Positions 6,382 through 7,778 of a DNA stretch of 7,778 nt are shown here, piece after piece. The position numbers and the translations under genes are program-made. Source of the stretch: Victivallales bacterium (GTDB lineage Bacteria > Verrucomicrobiota > Lentisphaeria > Oligosphaerales > Oligosphaeraceae). Where the stretch lies: the NCBI GenBank assembly GCA_900769285.1, contig CAAGGB010000059.1, forward strand, positions 1 through 7,778, read 5' to 3'. Below the pieces are notes generated by a model that saw only the letters and a program-made list of their open reading frames with translations, made no database searches and was not told the origin of the DNA. Within the stretch, counting starts at the first letter, position 1. Every line of letters starts with the position of its first letter.

Positions 6382-6417
6382 CTCCACCCGCACACTCACC
6401 ATCATCACCCTACGCAC

Positions 6418-7290
6418 ATGAACATCGCCGTCAACACGGATTTCCTCTCCGGACAGGGCTGCCCACAGCCCGCCCTCCGCGCCATCGCCGAGGCCGGCTT
6501 CACCCACCTCCACTGGTGCCACCAGTGGTGCACCGACTTCCTCTACAGCCCCTCCGAAATCCGACAGATCGGTCTCTGGCTCCGCGAGTACGGACTCCGA
6601 CTCCTCGACATCCACGGCAGCGCCGGACAGGAGAAGGTCTGGTTCTCCACCGAGGAGTATGTCCGCCTGGCCGGCGTCGACCTCGTCCGCAACCGCCTCG
6701 AAATGCTCCAAGACCTCGGCGGCACCGGCGCACTCATGATGCACATCCCCTGCTTCCAGCACGGCAACTCACCCGAACGCAACGAGCAGGTCCGACGCCA
6801 GGTCGACGCCCTCCGACGCTCCCTCGACGAGCTCATGCCCACCCTCGAACGCCTCGACACACGCATCGCCGTCGAGAACATGTGGTCCGACACCTTCGAG
6901 GTCATCCATCAGCTCCTCCAGGACTACCCCGCACACCGACTCGGCATCTGCTACGACTCCGGACACGCCAACGGACGCATCCTCCCCGGCATCGATGCCT
7001 TCGAACGCGACAAGCACCGCCTCATGGCCCTCCACCTCCACGACAACGACGGCCTCGCCGACCAGCATCAGCCGCCCTTCATGGGAACCCTCGACTGGAC
7101 ACGACTCGCCGCCATCATCGCCTCCTCCGGCTACCCACGCGAAATCAGCTTCGAAATCGCCATGCGCTGCACGCCCTTCTACAACACCGACCTCAAGGCC
7201 AACCAGCGCCCCCAGGACATCGCCGACTTCCTCCGCGACGCCTACGACCGCTGCCGACGCTTTACCATCATGGTCCGTGGCGAACAGTAG
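6418..7290 (+). CDS. Sugar phosphate isomerase/epimerase-like TIM-barrel protein
   Basis: The 290-aa product looks like the AP-endonuclease-2-like xylose isomerase TIM-barrel family (PF01261). Putative metal-site residues sit at the ends of successive strands: Glu153 in IAVENMW, Asp180 and His183 in GICYDSGHAN, His206/His208 and Asp209 in LHLHDNDG, His217, and Glu246 in ISFEI. His66 (LDIHGSAG) and His109 (MMHIP) lie in the first half of the barrel. The family includes sugar epimerases, isomerases and inosose dehydratases. The substrate cannot be told from sequence. There is no signal peptide, so it is cytoplasmic. It starts 36 nt after the murE stop, in the same frame, with no recognisable Shine-Dalgarno sequence, and probably shares the operon transcript. 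Its codon use matches the cluster. No link to peptidoglycan synthesis is known to me. Confidence 0.88.
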   Translation: MNIAVNTDFLSGQGCPQPALRAIAEAGFTHLHWCHQWCTDFLYSPSEIRQIGLWLREYGLRLLDIHGSAGQEKVWFSTEEYVRLAGVDLVRNRLEMLQDLGGTGALMMHIPCFQHGNSPERNEQVRRQVDALRRSLDELMPTLERLDTRIAVENMWSDTFEVIHQLLQDYPAHRLGICYDSGHANGRILPGIDAFERDKHRLMALHLHDNDGLADQHQPPFMGTLDWTRLAAIIASSGYPREISFEIAMRCTPFYNTDLKANQRPQDIADFLRDAYDRCRRFTIMVRGEQ

Positions 7291-7335
7291 GCTCGAGCTG
7301 GGGCTTCCTCCCCAAGGAAAAACCACCCCGCCCAC

Positions 7336-7364
7336 TTGACATTTCCCGACAAGTAGGCTACATT
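7336..7364 (+). promoter_or_regulatory. Sigma-70-type promoter of the tRNA gene
   Basis: A perfect -35 consensus TTGACA (7336-7341) is followed after exactly 17 nt by TACATT (7359-7364), a 4/6 match to TATAAT. Transcription would start near 7371, about 6 nt before the mature tRNA 5' end. This is the clearest promoter in the window. Confidence 0.8.
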
Positions 7365-7376
7365 AGCCTTCATGAC

Positions 7377-7452
7377 GGGCCTATAGCTCAGCGGTTAGAG
7401 CTGACGACTCATAATCGTCTGGTCGCAGGTTCGATCCCTGCTGGGCCCACCA
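7377..7452 (+). tRNA. tRNA-Ile2 (CAT anticodon, lysidine-modified)
   Basis: A full cloverleaf folds: acceptor GGGCCTA (7377-7383) with TGGGCCC (7442-7448), discriminator A and encoded CCA (7450-7452); D stem GCTC/GAGC; perfect anticodon stem GACGA/TCGTC with loop CTCATAA and anticodon CAT at 7410-7412; T stem GCAGG/CCTGC with a TTCGATC loop. CAT can mean Met, initiator Met or Ile2. The acceptor pairs C4-G69 and C5-G68, which favour lysidine synthetase TilS, and the closeness of the anticodon arm to E. coli tRNA-Ile2 (GACTCATAATCG) favour Ile2. TilS would convert C34 to lysidine so that the tRNA reads AUA. Initiator Met is excluded by the paired first base (G1-C72) and the lack of GGG/CCC pairs in the anticodon stem. 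Confidence 0.88.
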
Positions 7453-7462
7453 GCCATTTTCC

Positions 7463-7503
7463 GCCGGACTGCAGCACAAAAAAGTTGCAGTCCGGCTTTT
7501 TTT
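7463..7503 (+). terminator. Rho-independent terminator after the tRNA
   Basis: An 11-bp perfect stem, GCCGGACTGCA (7463-7473) with TGCAGTCCGGC (7486-7496), has a 12-nt A-rich loop and is followed directly by seven T residues (7497-7503). It ends the tRNA transcript. No terminator is evident between the TIM-barrel gene and the tRNA, so it may also stop transcripts from the dcw cluster. Confidence 0.93.
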
Positions 7504-7561
7504 GTGTCTGCGCCTGCGCTATATTGGGAACGTCTGAGGAGGCAGGGCGCGAGCTCCCGGA

Positions 7562-7588
7562 AATAGGCCGAATAGGCCGAATAGGTCG
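7562..7588 (+). repeat. 9-nt tandem repeat (AATAGGCCG)
   Basis: AATAGGCCG occurs at 7562-7570 and 7571-7579, and the variant AATAGGTCG at 7580-7588. It has the same unit length and AGGCC core as the repeat at 1781-1807. In both arrays there are three units and the last one carries a single transition in the core. Confidence 0.85.
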
Positions 7589-7595
7589 TGGCTGC

Positions 7596-7770
7596 GCCTC
7601 GCCGTCGGGCGAAAGCCTCGCGAGCCTCGAGAGCCCGCGCCGCGAAGCGGCGCCTGTCCCGACGGCGCCTCGCCGTCGGGCGAGAGCCTCGAGAGCCTCG
7701 AGAGCCTCGAAAGCCTCGAGAGCCCGCGCCGCGAAGCGGCGCCTGTCCCGACGGAGCCTCGCCGTCGGGC
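7596..7770 (+). repeat. Nested palindromic repeats of 71 and 89 nt
   Basis: A unit beginning GCCTCGCCGTCGGGC starts at 7596, 7667 and 7756 (the last cut by the contig end). Each unit contains a 9-nt subrepeat (A/C)(G/A)AGCCTCG: two copies in the first (7612-7629), four in the second (7683-7718), which exactly explains the 18-nt length difference. It also contains a hairpin GCGCCGC-GAA-GCGGCGC (7637-7653 and the equivalent near 7726-7742). Between units, CCCGACGGCG (7658-7667) and CGCCGTCGGG (7671-7680) form a 10-bp stem, and an 8-bp version sits at 7747-7769. The region is non-coding as far as can be seen. The preceding stretch 7504-7561 shows nothing clear. Confidence 0.85.
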
Positions 7771-7778
7771 AGATCGGA
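7771..7778 (+). other. Probable Illumina adapter start (3' end)
   Basis: AGATCGGA equals the first eight bases of the Illumina adapter (AGATCGGAAGAGC) in insert-to-adapter orientation, mirroring the 5' end. The third repeat copy stops matching its siblings exactly here: both earlier copies read GGGCGA(A/G)AGCC, whereas this one reads GGGCAGATCGGA. That supports an artificial junction. Confidence 0.8.

Noticed and set aside
7299..7319. Terminator after the TIM-barrel gene
   Set aside because: Only competing 5-bp stems (TGGGG/CCCCA, TTCCT/AGGAA) and an A-run rather than a T-run on the + strand.
7377..7452. Elongator or initiator tRNA-Met reading of the CAT anticodon
   Set aside because: C4-G69 and C5-G68 pairs and the Ile2-like anticodon arm favour tRNA-Ile2. 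A paired position 1-72 excludes initiator Met. Elongator Met remains a minor possibility.
7596..7770. CRISPR array
   Set aside because: The repeats are contiguous and palindromic, with no unique spacers of constant length, and no cas genes are nearby.
7588..7778. Open frame from GTG 7588 through the repeats to the contig end (Arg/Ala/Pro-rich)
   Set aside because: The frame is open because the repeats are GC-rich and lack stops. The sequence is strongly palindromic, has no ribosome-binding site next to the GTG, and ends in adapter bases.

Overview
The window is an assembled, GC-rich (roughly 65%) bacterial fragment that begins with sequencing-adapter bases (1-19) and appears to end in adapter bases too (7771-7778). 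Its core, 271-6381, is the start of a division and cell wall (dcw) cluster, all on the + strand and in canonical order: mraZ, rsmH (mraW), an ftsL-like gene, ftsI (class B penicillin-binding protein) and murE. mraZ/rsmH and ftsI/murE overlap by ATGA, indicating a co-translated operon. The DNPR motif of MurE points to meso-diaminopimelate peptidoglycan, so a Gram-negative-type wall is likely. Gene order, strongly C-ending codon use (Leu almost always CTC) and intergenic 9-nt repeats suggest an uncultured member of the PVC group (Verrucomicrobiota/Kiritimatiellota/Lentisphaerota type). That placement is inference only.

Region by region: 20-270 is the control region of the cluster, with a promoter-like pair, a palindrome and an array of TAGGG boxes at exact 10-bp spacing that looks like the MraZ operator. 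271-4843 holds mraZ, rsmH, ftsL and ftsI. A short 9-nt tandem repeat sits on the rsmH stop codon. FtsI is long (778 aa) and seems to carry a tandem duplication in its non-catalytic N-terminal module. 4840-6381 is murE, which has internal patches of quite different codon use. Where murF, mraY and murD would normally follow, there is instead a sugar-phosphate isomerase/epimerase-like TIM-barrel gene (6418-7290), and the cluster stops. A separate tRNA-Ile2 (CAT) unit with its own promoter and a strong terminator occupies 7336-7503. The rest (7504-7770) is non-coding, with 9-nt repeats and nested palindromic 71/89-nt repeats, where the assembly ends.

Functionally, MraZ would repress the operon through its own boxes, RsmH methylates 16S rRNA, FtsL and FtsI form part of the septal peptidoglycan synthase, and MurE supplies UDP-MurNAc-tripeptide. 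The TIM-barrel enzyme has no evident link to wall synthesis. I see no phage, CRISPR, transposase or defence genes. The unusual points are the duplicated FtsI module, the MraZ box array, the shortened dcw order and the nested 9-nt repeat families.
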